A stretch of DNA of 64,000 nucleotides from positions 2,356,001 through 2,420,000 of the forward strand of contig CP167917.1 in assembly GCA_041504365.1 (NCBI GenBank), written 5' to 3'. Each line of letters starts with the position of its first letter. Position 1 is the stretch's first letter. The translations under genes were made by a program, and so were the position numbers. This document shows, one piece after another, positions 1 through 8,843 of this stretch. Under the pieces are notes generated by a model. That model searched no databases and was not told the origin of the DNA. It saw only the letters and a list, made by a program, of their open reading frames with translations. The stretch comes from Dryocola sp. LX212 (GTDB lineage Bacteria > Pseudomonadota > Gammaproteobacteria > Enterobacterales > Enterobacteriaceae).

Positions 1-1306
1 ACTCGCCGATAAGCCCTTCGATCTCTTTTGCGGCCTGCGCGCTGCGTTGGGCAAGTGTGCGCACTTCGCTGGCGACAACCGCAAAGCCTCTGCCCTGCTC
101 CCCGGCTCGCGCTGCCTCAACCGCCGCGTTAAGTGCAAGTATATTGGTCTGGAAAGCAATGCTGTTGATGACCGCAGTGATCTCGGAGATCTTCTTCGAG
201 CTGCTGGAGATATTGTTCATGGTCGTCACCACGCCGGAAACCATACGTCCTCCGTCGCTTGCCTTATGGGAGGCATCTTCCGCCAGCCTGCTGGCGTGAT
301 GGGCGTTATCGGCGTTTTGCTTCACCGTCGCGGTCAGCTGCTCCATGCTGGCCGCCGTCTGCTCCAGGGCTGCCGCCTGCTCTTCGGTACGCGAAGAGAG
401 ATCGGTGTTGCCGGCGCTGATCTCACTGGTGCCCTGATAAATCGCCTCGGCCCCTTCGCGCACGGTTCCCACCGTTTTTACCAGCGACGCCTGCATATCC
501 TGTAGGTGCTGGCTGAGCCTGCCGATTTCGCTGCGCCCGCTCGGCTGCGGCGGCAGGGTTAAATCACCTGCGGCGATGCTTTCGATGCGCACGGCGGCCT
601 GCTGTAATGGCCCAATGACCACCCGACGCAGCATCACGAAGGTGAAAATGGTCATAAACAGCGCAACCCCGAAGGCTCCCGCCATAACAATCATGCTCAG
701 CCGCGTGCGTGCATGCGCCTGCTGGCCCAGCGCGTTTGCCCTTTCGGTACGGATGGCAATCGCTTTCAGCAGCACGGAGTTATAGTCCGCATCCAGCTGG
801 CGGGCCGTTTCCGTTTCATGCTTGATGATCGCCTCAAACATGCCGTTTTTGGCATATTTGATCATCGGCTGAAGTCCCTGAGCGACGTAGGCGGTAAAGC
901 GCCCGTTTAAATCCGCATCCAGCGCTTCATCTGCGGGCGTTTTTACGCGTCGATTCATGTAGGCGCTGAAGCCATCCTGAGCCTGTTTAATGCGTTTTTC
1001 GGCTTCGGCGATATTGCGCTTGTTGTCTTCCATTTCGCCCACGCGGACGGCGGAACCAGCGTGAATGATATTCAGGCGCGCCGTGCGCAGGTGGTTTGAG
1101 CTATTCGAGATCCCCGTTCTGACCTGAATCTCCTCGGTGACGTCCTGAAGGGCATTATTGCTCTGGATCAGAAAGTAGCTCGCCAGCGCGATACACAGCG
1201 CAAACAGCACTAAAATGCCGCCGAGAATGGCGCTGAACAGCGGAACGAGGCGGATGTGATGCCAGAAGTAGACTGAATCCTGCGAGGAGATTGTTTTTGT
1301 AGCCAT
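1..1306 (-). CDS. methyl-accepting chemotaxis protein, 3' end outside window
   Basis: Inner-membrane chemoreceptor that would signal to CheA/CheW. About 435 codons are visible, read on the minus strand from ATG at 1306 (AGGG Shine-Dalgarno just upstream); the C-terminus lies beyond the left edge. The translation shows a first membrane segment near residues 18-40, a periplasmic helical ligand domain to about 190, a second membrane segment, HAMP, then the cytoplasmic signalling bundle with the hairpin-tip motif [15 protein letters not shown]. The N-terminus matches no E. coli Tar/Tsr/Trg/Tap receptor that I can recall, so the ligand is unknown. A flagellar sigma-28 promoter sits upstream, which fits a motility-regulon gene. 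I am sure of the family, not of the specificity. Confidence 0.93.
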   Translation of the reverse strand, partial: MATKTISSQDSVYFWHHIRLVPLFSAILGGILVLFALCIALASYFLIQSNNALQDVTEEIQVRTGISNSSNHLRTARLNIIHAGSAVRVGEMEDNKRNIAEAEKRIKQAQDGFSAYMNRRVKTPADEALDADLNGRFTAYVAQGLQPMIKYAKNGMFEAIIKHETETARQLDADYNSVLLKAIAIRTERANALGQQAHARTRLSMIVMAGAFGVALFMTIFTFVMLRRVVIGPLQQAAVRIESIAAGDLTLPPQPSGRSEIGRLSQHLQDMQASLVKTVGTVREGAEAIYQGTSEISAGNTDLSSRTEEQAAALEQTAASMEQLTATVKQNADNAHHASRLAEDASHKASDGGRMVSGVVTTMNNISSSSKKISEITAVINSIAFQTNILALNAAVEAARAGEQGRGFAVVASEVRTLAQRSAQAAKEIEGLIGE

Positions 1307-1345
1307 GTCCCTGGAGTCTCTTGTAGGTAAGGTATCGTGAAGTCG

Positions 1346-1372
1346 ATATCGGCCTGCAAAAGCAAAGCATTA
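1346..1372 (-). promoter_or_regulatory. sigma-28 (FliA) promoter of the chemoreceptor gene
   Basis: On the minus strand TAATGCTT (1372-1365), an 11-base spacer and GCCGATAT (1353-1346) match the FliA consensus TAAAGTTT-N11-GCCGATAA at 6/8 and 7/8 positions with exact spacing. It lies about 40 bases upstream of the ATG at 1306, so the chemoreceptor is probably a class 3 flagellar gene. Confidence 0.8.
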
Positions 1373-1424
1373 CGGACATGGCTCAGAAGTGTGGGCTGCG
1401 TAACAAATTATCTACAAATGCCGC

Positions 1425-2279
1425 TTATTTCCCCTGCAGAACGATTTCCGCCGCCTTTGCCAGCACGTCGCGGCGCGCTTCGGCATCCTGCTTATGCTGG
1501 GTGAAATAGACGGTCAGCACCTGCGGAGCTTTTTGCGGCGGCCAGATCACCGCCACGTCGTTGGTGGTGCCGTAATCCCCGGCGCCGGTTTTATCCCCCA
1601 CCACCCAGCCTTCCGGCGTGCCCGCGCGGATACTTTTCGCGCCCGTCTGGTTCTGTTTCATCCAGTTCTGCAGCAGCTGTTTTTGCTCTGCTTTAAGGGC
1701 ATTGCCCAGCACCAGCTTTTGCAGGTTGGCGGCCATTGCCTCCGGCGTGGTGGTATCACGCTCGTCGCCTGGAATGGCGGTGTTCAGCTCCGGCTCCCAG
1801 CGGACGAGGTGGGTTTTACCGTCCCCTAAAGTTGCGGCAAGCTGGGCAATGCCTGACGGCCCACCAATTTCTTTAAGCAGGATATTCCCGGCAGTGTTAT
1901 CGCTCCATTCAATTGCCGCTGCTGCGATATCCGTCATTTTCATGCCCTTCCCGACGTGCTTCTCCGTCACGGGGGACCAGCTCACCAGGTCGCTTTGCTG
2001 CCAGGTAACATTTTTATCCAGCAGATCCGGCTGCCGTTCGCTTTTCCTGAGCACTGCCGCTGCGGCCAGCACTTTAAAGGTGCTGGTCATCGGAAAGCGT
2101 TCATTTCCACGATAGCTGTAGCGCTTGCCCGTGGCGGTATCAATAAGCGTGACGCCAAGACGGCCATCGGCACTTTTTTCCAGCGCCGCAAGCTGCGCAT
2201 CCAGGGACGAGGACGCGGCCCAGGCTGGGGTGCCGGCAAGAAAAATAGCGAGCAGAGAAAGAGGTAAAATGTGTTTCAT
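1425..2279 (-). CDS. bla: class A beta-lactamase
   Basis: Periplasmic serine beta-lactamase, 284 aa, the usual class A length. It has a signal peptide (cleavage near the AWA-A at residues 19-22), catalytic S66-T-F-K69 (Ambler 70-73), SDN at 126-128, omega-loop R160-W-E-P-E-L-N with the general-base glutamate E162, and K230-T-G. The stretch after KTG (AGDYGTTND) resembles the CTX-M/KLUC/SED type of chromosomal enterobacterial enzymes, but the active serine is preceded by MT, not MC as in CTX-M. No LysR-type ampR gene adjoins it, the next gene being a divergent oxidoreductase, so expression is likely constitutive and low. The substrate spectrum cannot be read from sequence. No insertion sequence is seen nearby, so I take it as resident. 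Confidence 0.95.
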   Translation of the reverse strand: MKHILPLSLLAIFLAGTPAWAASSSLDAQLAALEKSADGRLGVTLIDTATGKRYSYRGNERFPMTSTFKVLAAAAVLRKSERQPDLLDKNVTWQQSDLVSWSPVTEKHVGKGMKMTDIAAAAIEWSDNTAGNILLKEIGGPSGIAQLAATLGDGKTHLVRWEPELNTAIPGDERDTTTPEAMAANLQKLVLGNALKAEQKQLLQNWMKQNQTGAKSIRAGTPEGWVVGDKTGAGDYGTTNDVAVIWPPQKAPQVLTVYFTQHKQDAEARRDVLAKAAEIVLQGK

Positions 2280-2433
2280 TTCAGGGCCCTTTATAGGTGC
2301 AGGTGACGAGGCCGTGCCATGGTAGCAAGTATAGTGATCTTAACAAACGCCCGGCACGGCGCTTTTTGACCGCGCTATTTTGTTAAACAGGAGTAAACTT
2401 GCTGTAATTATTTGCGCAACAAGACAGACACCG

Positions 2434-4722
2434 ATGAAATTTAAACCTGCCATAAAGCCCTATTCTGCCGCAGCCGGCGGCTGGGGATCCCTGGAAGCCA
2501 CTACCCGCTTCGTTCTCGACAGCAGGCACGCCCTGAAAAATTTGCGCAACCTGATGCGTATGAACAAAGCCAAAGGCTTTGACTGCCCCGGCTGTGCCTG
2601 GGGAGACGATAACAAAAGCACCTTCAGCTTCTGCGAAAACGGTGCTAAAGCCGTGACCTGGGAAGCTACGCGCCGCTTTATCGACGCGCAATTTTTTGCA
2701 GCGCACAGCGTCAGCAAGCTGTACCAACAAAGCGACTACTTTCTGGAATATCAGGGCCGACTGACCGAACCTTTGCGCTACAACGCGCAGACTGACCATT
2801 ACGAGCCTGTCAGCTGGGACGACGCCTTTACGCTGATTGCTACGCATATCTGCCAGATGGACAACCCTGACCAGATGGAGCTGTACACCTCAGGCCGCGC
2901 CAGCAACGAAGCCTCTTATCTTTATCAGCTGTTTGGCCGCATGGTCGGCACCAACAACTTCCCGGACTGCTCGAATATGTGCCACGAGGCCAGCGGTAGC
3001 GGCCTGAAGCGCAGTATCGGCGTCGGCAAGGGAACCCTCCACCTGAATGATTTTGAGAAGGCGAACGCCATTTTCGTCTTCGGCCAGAATCCGGGGACAA
3101 ATCACCCGCGCATGCTGCACAGCCTGCGCCATGCGGCGGAAAACGGCGCACAGATTGTCACCTTTAATACGCTGCGCGAACGCGGGCTTGAGCGTTTTGC
3201 CGATCCGCAGAAGCCGCTCGAAGTTGTGACGCCAATGGCCGGGTCCATCAGCACCAGCTACTACCAGCCGAATCTCGGCGGCGATATGGCCGCCGTGCGC
3301 GGGATGGCGAAAGCGCTGCTGGAAAGCTGGCGCAGCGGCGGCCAGCGCGACGTTTTCGACGAGCAGTTCCTCGCTGAGCACACCCACGGTGCGGAGGCCT
3401 GGTTTGCGGAAATCGACGGCACCAGCTGGCAGCATATCGTCCGTCAGTCTGGATTAAGCGAACAGCAGCTGCGCGACGCCGCCGCTATCTGGCAGCAGGC
3501 CGACCGGGTGATTTGCACCTGGGCGATGGGCATCACCCAGCATAAACATTCGCTGAATACGGTCCGCGAGATCGTTAACCTGCAGCTGCTGGGCGGGCAT
3601 CTTGGTAAACCGGGCGCGGGTCTTTGTCCGGTTCGCGGCCACAGTAACGTCCAGGGAAACCGCACCATGGGTATCGATGAGAAGCCCTCTGCCGTCCTGC
3701 TGGATAGTCTGGCCGAACATTTTGACTTCGAGCCTCCTCGCGCTGCGGGCCACAATACCGTTCAGGCGCTGGCGGCCATGCTGCGTGACGAAGTTAAGGT
3801 ACTGATAGCGCTGGGTGGCAACCTGGCCGCCGCCGCGCCGGACAGCCCGCGTACCGAAGAGGCGCTGCGCCGCTGCGGCCTGACGGTGCACATCAGCACC
3901 AAACTCAACCGCAGCCATCTGGTTCCGGGCAAAGACGGTCTGATTCTGCCAACCCTCGGGCGTACCGAGGCTGACGTGCAGGCGACGGGGCGTCAATTTG
4001 TCACCGTTGAGGACTCTTTCAGCATGGTTCATGCCTCAGAAGGTATCGGTAATCCGATTGCCGTCACTCAGCGTTCGGAAACGGCCATTGTGGCGGGGAT
4101 TGCGGATGCGGTGTTGGGTAAGGATAAACTCGACTGGCTGGCCCTGTCCGCCGATTACAACCTGATCCGCGACCACATTGCCGCTACCCTTCCCGGCTTT
4201 GCGAACTTCAATCAGCAGTGCGATATTCCCGGAGGTTTCTATCTGGGGAACGCGGCGGCAGAGCTGCGTTTCGCTACGCCAAGCGGTAAAGCAGAATTCA
4301 GCGCCGCCCCGCTGCCTGATTCTCTGTCTGGCGAGCTGGACGCCCCGTTTGTGCTGCAAACATTACGTTCACATGACCAGTACAACACCACAATCTACGG
4401 GCTGGACGACCGCTATCGCGGGGTTTACGGCCAGCGCGAAGTGCTGTTCATTAACCCGGAAGATCTGGCAGCCCTTGGCCTGCAGGATGGGGATCTGGTG
4501 GATATTGAAACGGTCTGGAACGATGGCATCCTCCGTAAGGTCAGCGGCTTCAAGATCGTGCCGTACGCCATCCCGCGTGGAAATCTTGCGGCTTACTACC
4601 CCGAGACGAACCCGCTGGTTCCTCTGGACAGCATCGGTGACGGTACGGGCACGCCGACGTCTAAGTCTGTGCCGGTAAAAGTTAGCCTTACCGGGCAGGT
4701 AAAAACCAGCCGTATCGCCTGA
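2434..4722 (+). CDS. FdhF/YdeP family molybdopterin oxidoreductase
   Basis: 762-aa cytoplasmic oxidoreductase of the formate-dehydrogenase-H/YdeP family, predicted to bind bis-molybdopterin-guanine-dinucleotide. It follows E. coli YdeP along its length (AAGGWG near the N-terminus, GFDCPGCAW, NNFPDCSNMCHE, GHNPGTNHPRM-like QNPGTNHPRM, RSHDQYNTTIYG), but looks like a diverged paralog, so I do not assign ydeP. I chose ATG 2434 because it matches the family N-terminus; an in-frame TTG at 2380 would add 18 residues with no homology, and the ribosome site of either start is poor. The true substrate is unknown; E. coli YdeP is linked to acid resistance. It is divergent from the beta-lactamase and 306 bp upstream of the PQQ dehydrogenase. 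Confidence 0.9.
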   Translation: MKFKPAIKPYSAAAGGWGSLEATTRFVLDSRHALKNLRNLMRMNKAKGFDCPGCAWGDDNKSTFSFCENGAKAVTWEATRRFIDAQFFAAHSVSKLYQQSDYFLEYQGRLTEPLRYNAQTDHYEPVSWDDAFTLIATHICQMDNPDQMELYTSGRASNEASYLYQLFGRMVGTNNFPDCSNMCHEASGSGLKRSIGVGKGTLHLNDFEKANAIFVFGQNPGTNHPRMLHSLRHAAENGAQIVTFNTLRERGLERFADPQKPLEVVTPMAGSISTSYYQPNLGGDMAAVRGMAKALLESWRSGGQRDVFDEQFLAEHTHGAEAWFAEIDGTSWQHIVRQSGLSEQQLRDAAAIWQQADRVICTWAMGITQHKHSLNTVREIVNLQLLGGHLGKPGAGLCPVRGHSNVQGNRTMGIDEKPSAVLLDSLAEHFDFEPPRAAGHNTVQALAAMLRDEVKVLIALGGNLAAAAPDSPRTEEALRRCGLTVHISTKLNRSHLVPGKDGLILPTLGRTEADVQATGRQFVTVEDSFSMVHASEGIGNPIAVTQRSETAIVAGIADAVLGKDKLDWLALSADYNLIRDHIAATLPGFANFNQQCDIPGGFYLGNAAAELRFATPSGKAEFSAAPLPDSLSGELDAPFVLQTLRSHDQYNTTIYGLDDRYRGVYGQREVLFINPEDLAALGLQDGDLVDIETVWNDGILRKVSGFKIVPYAIPRGNLAAYYPETNPLVPLDSIGDGTGTPTSKSVPVKVSLTGQVKTSRIA

Positions 4723-5028
4723 TTGTCGGAGGCCGCTTTTCCTCCCTGCAAAATGAATTTATAGGGAGATAAGCGGCAGCGTCATCCACCGCATCATTTC
4801 CTGTTCGCAATAAATGCGAAATTTCTCGTTAACAACTTTGCAATATCCTCACTGAGGATTATGATAGCCGCAACATTCACCATTTGGTTCGTAATTATTG
4901 CCTGAAATGGCACCCACCGCGAACAGATGCGTTCATGTTTACCCCAATCGGTACACTTTTGCGATCTCCGGCTACGGAGTCGCTTTCGCACGTGCAGTAC
5001 AAGGACACTGTTCTGACAGGAGAACAAT
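4723..5028. promoter_or_regulatory. intergenic region with 15-bp palindrome before the PQQ dehydrogenase
   Basis: No gene seen in these 306 bases. They hold a perfect interrupted palindrome, ATCCTCA-C-TGAGGAT at 4845-4859, of the size of a regulator half-site pair, about 170 bases before the dehydrogenase start. An AGGAGAA ribosome site precedes the ATG at 5029. Operator function is only inferred from symmetry and position. Confidence 0.35.
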
Positions 5029-7419
5029 ATGGTAAGCAATTCCCCTCCGCGCGGCCTGGCATCAGGGCTGCTGTGGTTACTTGGCGGACTGATGGCCCTC
5101 ATTGGCCTCGCCATCGGCATTGGCGGGGCTTATTTAGTCTCGCTGGGCGGCAGCTGGTATTTCCTGCTGATGGGCATCGTGATGCTCGTTTCCGCCGTTT
5201 TAATTTTCCGCAAAAAAACTTCAGGGCTGGTGCTGTACGCGCTGGCCTTTATCTGCACGATTTTCTGGGCCATCAGCGATGCCGGTATGGATTTCTGGCC
5301 GCTCTTTTCACGTCTGTTCACCTTCGCCGTGCTGGCTTTTCTGGCGGCTATCGCCTGGCCAATCCTGCGTGCCGCTAACGGTGCGGCTACGGTAAAAAAA
5401 GCGCCCGCCTACGGGATTGCCGCCGTGCTTGCCGTTTGTATGCTGGTGAGCGCTGGCTGGATGTTTGTGCCTCAGGTTCAGGTTGCGGCAAAAGAAGATG
5501 TACCGGTGAAACCGGTCACCCCTGCCGAAGCCCAAAAGGACTGGAAGCACTGGGGTAACACCACCCACGGCGACCGCTTTGCGGCGCTCGACCAAATTAA
5601 CAAAGGCAACGTTTCTGAGCTGAAAGTGGCGTGGACCGCGCACACGGGCGACATTCCGCAGAGCAACGGCTCTGGCGCGGAAGACCAGAACACCCCGCTG
5701 CAGGTAGGCGACACGCTGTTCGTCTGTACGCCGTACAGCAAGGTGCTGGCGCTGGACGTGGACTCCGGCAAAGAAAATTGGCGCTTTGACAGCAAGGCGA
5801 CCGCACCAAACTGGCAGCGCTGCCGTGGCTTAGGTTATTTCGAAGAGACCACGCAAAAGGCCGCCGCCACGCTTGCAGAGCCAGCACAGCCAGCCGCCTG
5901 TCCTCGTCGCCTGTTCCTGCCAACTACCGATGCTCGCCTGCTGGCGATCAACGCCGATAACGGCAAGCTGTGCGAAGACTTTGGCGACCACGGCACCGTG
6001 GATCTGAAAGTCGGCATGGGCGAAGTAAAACCGGGCTATTACCAGCAAACCTCTACGCCGCTCGTCGCGGGGAACGTGGTTATCGTTGGCGGCCGCGTAG
6101 CGGATAACTTCTCTACCGGCGAGCCTCCGGGCGTGGTACGTGCTTATGACGTTCACACCGGTAAACTGGCATGGGCCTGGGATCCGGGTAATCCGAACAT
6201 TACCGGCGTACCGCCTGAAGGCCAGACCTATACTCGCGGCACGCCGAACGTCTGGTCCGCTATGTCCTACGATGCGAAGCTGAACCTGGTCTATCTGCCT
6301 ACCGGTAACGCCACGCCTGACTTCTTTGGCGGCACGCGTACCCCCGAAGATGATAAATACAGCTCTTCCCTTGTGGCGGTGGATGCCACCAGCGGGAAAG
6401 TTCGCTGGCATTTCCAGACTACACACCACGATCTGTGGGACTTCGACCTGCCGTCTCAGCCGCTGCTGTACGACCTGCCGAACGGCAAAGGCGGCACTAC
6501 GCCGGTTATCGTGCAGACCTCCAAGCAGGGCATGATTTTCATGCTCAACCGCGAGACCGGGGAGCCTGTCGCGAAGGTGGAAGAGCGCCCTGTTCCGCAG
6601 GGTAACGTGGAAGGCGAGCGCTATTCGAAAACCCAGCCGTATTCTGTCGGCATGCCGATGATCGGCAACGAAACGCTGACCGAATCGGATATGTGGGGCG
6701 CCACGCCAATAGACCTGCTGATCTGTCGCATCGAGTTTAAGGGGATGCGTCATCAGGGCGTCTTCACCCCACCGGGTCTGGACCGCTCTCTGCAGTACCC
6801 AGGCTCGCTGGGCGGCATGAACTGGGGAAGCGTCTCGGTGGATCCGAACAACAGCCTGATGTTCGTCAACGATATGCGTTTGGGTCTTGCGAACTATATG
6901 GTGCCGCGCGCGAACGTGGCGAAAGACGCCAGCGGCATCGAGATGGGTATCGTACCGATGGACGGGACGCCATACGGCGCAATGCGCGAACGTTTCCTGT
7001 CGCCGCTGGGCATTCCCTGCCAGAAGCCCCCGTTCGGTACGATGTCAGCGGTTGATCTGAAGTCCGGAAAAATCGTCTGGCAGGTACCGGTGGGCACCGT
7101 GCAGGACACCGGCCCGCTGGGCATTCGCATGCATATGCCCATCCCAATTGGTATGCCGACGCTGGGAGCATCGCTCTCCACACAGTCCGGCCTGCTGTTC
7201 TTTGCTGGCACCCAGGACTTCTATCTGCGTGCGTTTGATACCGCCAACGGTAAAGAGATCTGGAAATCTCGTCTCCCAGTGGGAAGCCAATCCGGCCCGA
7301 TGACTTATGTGTCACCGAAAACCGGTAAGCAGTACATTGTGATCAACGCAGGCGGGGCGCGTCAGTCCCCTGACCGCGGCGATTACATTATTGCCTACGC
7401 GCTGCCTGATGCGAAGTAA
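5029..7419 (+). CDS. membrane-bound PQQ-dependent dehydrogenase, glucose/quinate/shikimate family
   Basis: 796 aa, the length of E. coli Gcd. Five hydrophobic segments occupy about residues 10-145 (the quinone-reducing membrane anchor), followed by a periplasmic eight-bladed propeller that binds pyrroloquinoline quinone. The active-site region TTHHDLWDFDLPSQP matches Gcd (VHHDLWDMDLPAQP, containing the catalytic Asp). It would oxidise an aldose or cyclic polyol in the periplasm and pass electrons to ubiquinone. Sequence divergence from Gcd through the whole propeller suggests a paralog with another substrate, so no symbol is given. No pqq biosynthesis gene is nearby; like E. coli it may depend on external PQQ. 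A good AGGAGAA ribosome site supports the start. Confidence 0.9.
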   Translation: MVSNSPPRGLASGLLWLLGGLMALIGLAIGIGGAYLVSLGGSWYFLLMGIVMLVSAVLIFRKKTSGLVLYALAFICTIFWAISDAGMDFWPLFSRLFTFAVLAFLAAIAWPILRAANGAATVKKAPAYGIAAVLAVCMLVSAGWMFVPQVQVAAKEDVPVKPVTPAEAQKDWKHWGNTTHGDRFAALDQINKGNVSELKVAWTAHTGDIPQSNGSGAEDQNTPLQVGDTLFVCTPYSKVLALDVDSGKENWRFDSKATAPNWQRCRGLGYFEETTQKAAATLAEPAQPAACPRRLFLPTTDARLLAINADNGKLCEDFGDHGTVDLKVGMGEVKPGYYQQTSTPLVAGNVVIVGGRVADNFSTGEPPGVVRAYDVHTGKLAWAWDPGNPNITGVPPEGQTYTRGTPNVWSAMSYDAKLNLVYLPTGNATPDFFGGTRTPEDDKYSSSLVAVDATSGKVRWHFQTTHHDLWDFDLPSQPLLYDLPNGKGGTTPVIVQTSKQGMIFMLNRETGEPVAKVEERPVPQGNVEGERYSKTQPYSVGMPMIGNETLTESDMWGATPIDLLICRIEFKGMRHQGVFTPPGLDRSLQYPGSLGGMNWGSVSVDPNNSLMFVNDMRLGLANYMVPRANVAKDASGIEMGIVPMDGTPYGAMRERFLSPLGIPCQKPPFGTMSAVDLKSGKIVWQVPVGTVQDTGPLGIRMHMPIPIGMPTLGASLSTQSGLLFFAGTQDFYLRAFDTANGKEIWKSRLPVGSQSGPMTYVSPKTGKQYIVINAGGARQSPDRGDYIIAYALPDAK

Positions 7420-7473
7420 CTGAAAACTGCTTTACCCGGGCGGATGATAAAGAGGAACAATCAGCGTTTATAA

Positions 7474-7548
7474 GGTGGATAAGCTTGAACGCCATCCACC
7501 TTTAACGCTGGTTGTGTCGGATGACGCTGCGCTTATCCGACCTACGCA
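7474..7548. repeat. REP-type repeat pair
   Basis: Two adjacent imperfect palindromes, GGTGGAT...ATCCACC (7474-7500) and TCGGAT...ATCCGA (7517-7540, followed by CCTACGC). They resemble enterobacterial REP units and related copies occur at 24.9, 39.9, 42.8 and 52.9 kb. Confidence 0.7.
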
Positions 7549-7617
7549 ACGGCAACATGCCATAGTCGGTATAGAGAGTGATACTGCAACCCGCTTATTT
7601 TTACAAACATATAGACA

Positions 7618-7736
7618 TATAATTAACATTGCGTTAACTTCAAGGCTATTCCTCTGAAGTTAGCCTAAGTGTTTATTCGCATTGGTAGTCTTGCACTCTG
7701 CAACCCTCGGTACACCTGTTACTGAGGGCTTTTCTT
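7618..7736 (+). ncRNA. candidate small RNA (promoter, hairpin, terminator)
   Basis: A perfect -10 hexamer TATAAT lies at 7618-7623; a plausible transcript starts near 7630, forms a 7-bp hairpin (AACTTCA 7636-7642 with TGAAGTT 7655-7661) and ends in a strong intrinsic terminator at 7704-7736. The expected length is about 105 nt. No ORF of note lies inside. The -35 box is weak and I recognise no known RNA family, so this is a candidate only; the terminator could instead end read-through from the PQQ dehydrogenase. Confidence 0.35.
7704..7736 (+). terminator. intrinsic terminator between dehydrogenase and ArsR-type gene
   Basis: Nine-bp stem (CCCTCGGTA 7704-7712 with TACTGAGGG 7720-7728, one G-T pair), 7-nt loop, then a T-rich run. 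It lies 285 bases after the dehydrogenase stop and overlaps the last bases of the converging regulator gene. Confidence 0.8.
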
Positions 7737-8418
7737 AGGCTACGCTAATGCCAAACACCTTTTTCAACCCGCGTTTTCCTGCAGCGGTAAAATGCAGTTC
7801 CCGACTGATTAAATCCCGTTTTATCCACTCTTTCGCTTCACAGGTCTGTAACAGCGTAGTGCCGAGTACGCCCCCAAGGTGCACCCTTCGCTCGCTCCAG
7901 TCCAGGCATCCGCAGGCCAGACGCCGACGCGAGCTACCCGTTCTCGTCTTGATGCCCAGTCTTTCGCATTGGGCATAACCTTCGGCTGTTAACGCGTATT
8001 CCTCACCTTCCAGCCAGCCCAGGCTGAACAGCCGATCGTGGAGCACAACGGCGACTTCTCCGGCCATATGGTCGTAGCAGGTTCTGGCGTAGCGCAGATC
8101 GTGCGGCGTTTTGCTGCGCAGCACGCTGCGGTCCACGCTGACCAGGCCCATAAGCCCTTCCAGCGCTTCGGCTATTTGATGGCTGTACAGACGGTAATAG
8201 CGGTGACGCCCCTGCTGCACACAGGCAATCAGTGACAGGTCCAGAAGTTTTGCCAGATGGCTGCTGCCGGTAGAGGGCGCAACCTCCGCCATCACGCTCA
8301 GTTCAGTGGCGGTCCAGGCTCGGCCGTCCATCAGCGCACACAGAATTCTTGACCGGGTTTTATCGGCAATGGCCGCCGCAACGGCGGCAAGTCGCGTTTC
8401 TAAATAATTGCTTTCCAT
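7735..8418 (-). CDS. ArsR-type winged-helix transcriptional regulator
   Basis: 227-aa cytoplasmic regulator. Residues about 10-90 form an ArsR-like winged helix (recognition part around APSTGSSHLAKLLDLSLI, wing QQGRHRYYRL). The remaining 135 residues are a C-terminal domain with a conserved RTCYDHMAGEVAV motif and several cysteines and histidines, found in long ArsR-type regulators; no classic metal site of SmtB/ArsR is evident. It is divergent from the monooxygenase/TauE pair, 74 bases away, and probably controls that pair. The effector is unknown. Confidence 0.82.
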   Translation of the reverse strand: MESNYLETRLAAVAAAIADKTRSRILCALMDGRAWTATELSVMAEVAPSTGSSHLAKLLDLSLIACVQQGRHRYYRLYSHQIAEALEGLMGLVSVDRSVLRSKTPHDLRYARTCYDHMAGEVAVVLHDRLFSLGWLEGEEYALTAEGYAQCERLGIKTRTGSSRRRLACGCLDWSERRVHLGGVLGTTLLQTCEAKEWIKRDLISRELHFTAAGKRGLKKVFGISVA

Positions 8419-8447
8419 ATTTCGATGGTCAACGAAGCATCCGGTTG

Positions 8448-8476
8448 GTCAGGGAGATAAGGTGGCCCTCCCTGAC
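8448..8476. promoter_or_regulatory. 9-bp perfect inverted repeat in the arsR-type/monooxygenase intergenic region
   Basis: GTCAGGGAG (8448-8456) and CTCCCTGAC (8468-8476) form perfect arms around an 11-base spacer, ending just before the AAGGAG ribosome site of the monooxygenase. It may be the operator of the divergent regulator, or an RNA hairpin controlling translation start. Confidence 0.5.
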
Positions 8477-8492
8477 AAAAGGAGCGACACCG

Positions 8493-8843
8493 ATGATTGC
8501 CGTAATTTTTGAAGCACAACCTGCCGCCGATAAACAGGCAGAGTATCTGAATCTGGCCTCTGAACTTAAACCCATGCTTGATGAAATAGAAGGATTTATT
8601 TCGGTTGAGCGATTCGCAAGCCTGGCAACGCCGGGGAAACTGCTGTCGCTTTCGTTCTGGCGCGATGAAGAGGCTGTAAAACAGTGGCGTAATATCGCTT
8701 TTCACCGCGAGGCGCAGACCGCAGGCAGAACTTCAATTTTTGAAAATTATCATCTGCGCATCGCGTACGTACTGCGTGACTACGGCATGGACGAACGTGC
8801 TCAGGCACCAACAGACAGCCGCGGGGTGCACGATCATGACTGA
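8493..8843 (+). CDS. antibiotic biosynthesis monooxygenase (ABM) domain protein
   Basis: 116-aa single-domain protein of the ABM/YgiN ferredoxin-like fold, which usually dimerises. Recognisable features are the opening MIAVIFEA strand, the GFISVERF strand, and the LLSLSFWRDEEAVKQWR helix-turn followed by H-x-x-A. Members range from quinol or aromatic monooxygenases to haem-degrading enzymes; the substrate here is unknown. ATG 8493 is preferred over upstream in-frame codons because AAGGAG lies 8 bases before it. The last 8 bases overlap the next gene, indicating translational coupling with the TauE/SafE transporter. Confidence 0.85.
   Translation: MIAVIFEAQPAADKQAEYLNLASELKPMLDEIEGFISVERFASLATPGKLLSLSFWRDEEAVKQWRNIAFHREAQTAGRTSIFENYHLRIAYVLRDYGMDERAQAPTDSRGVHDHD

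Noticed and set aside
1155-1379. 74-codon minus-strand frame at the chemoreceptor start
   Set aside because: Out-of-frame shadow of the chemoreceptor 5' end and its promoter.
5830-6753. 307-codon open frame antisense to the PQQ dehydrogenase
   Set aside because: Shadow of a GC-rich coding gene; the sense protein is full-length and recognisable, and the antisense product matches no family.
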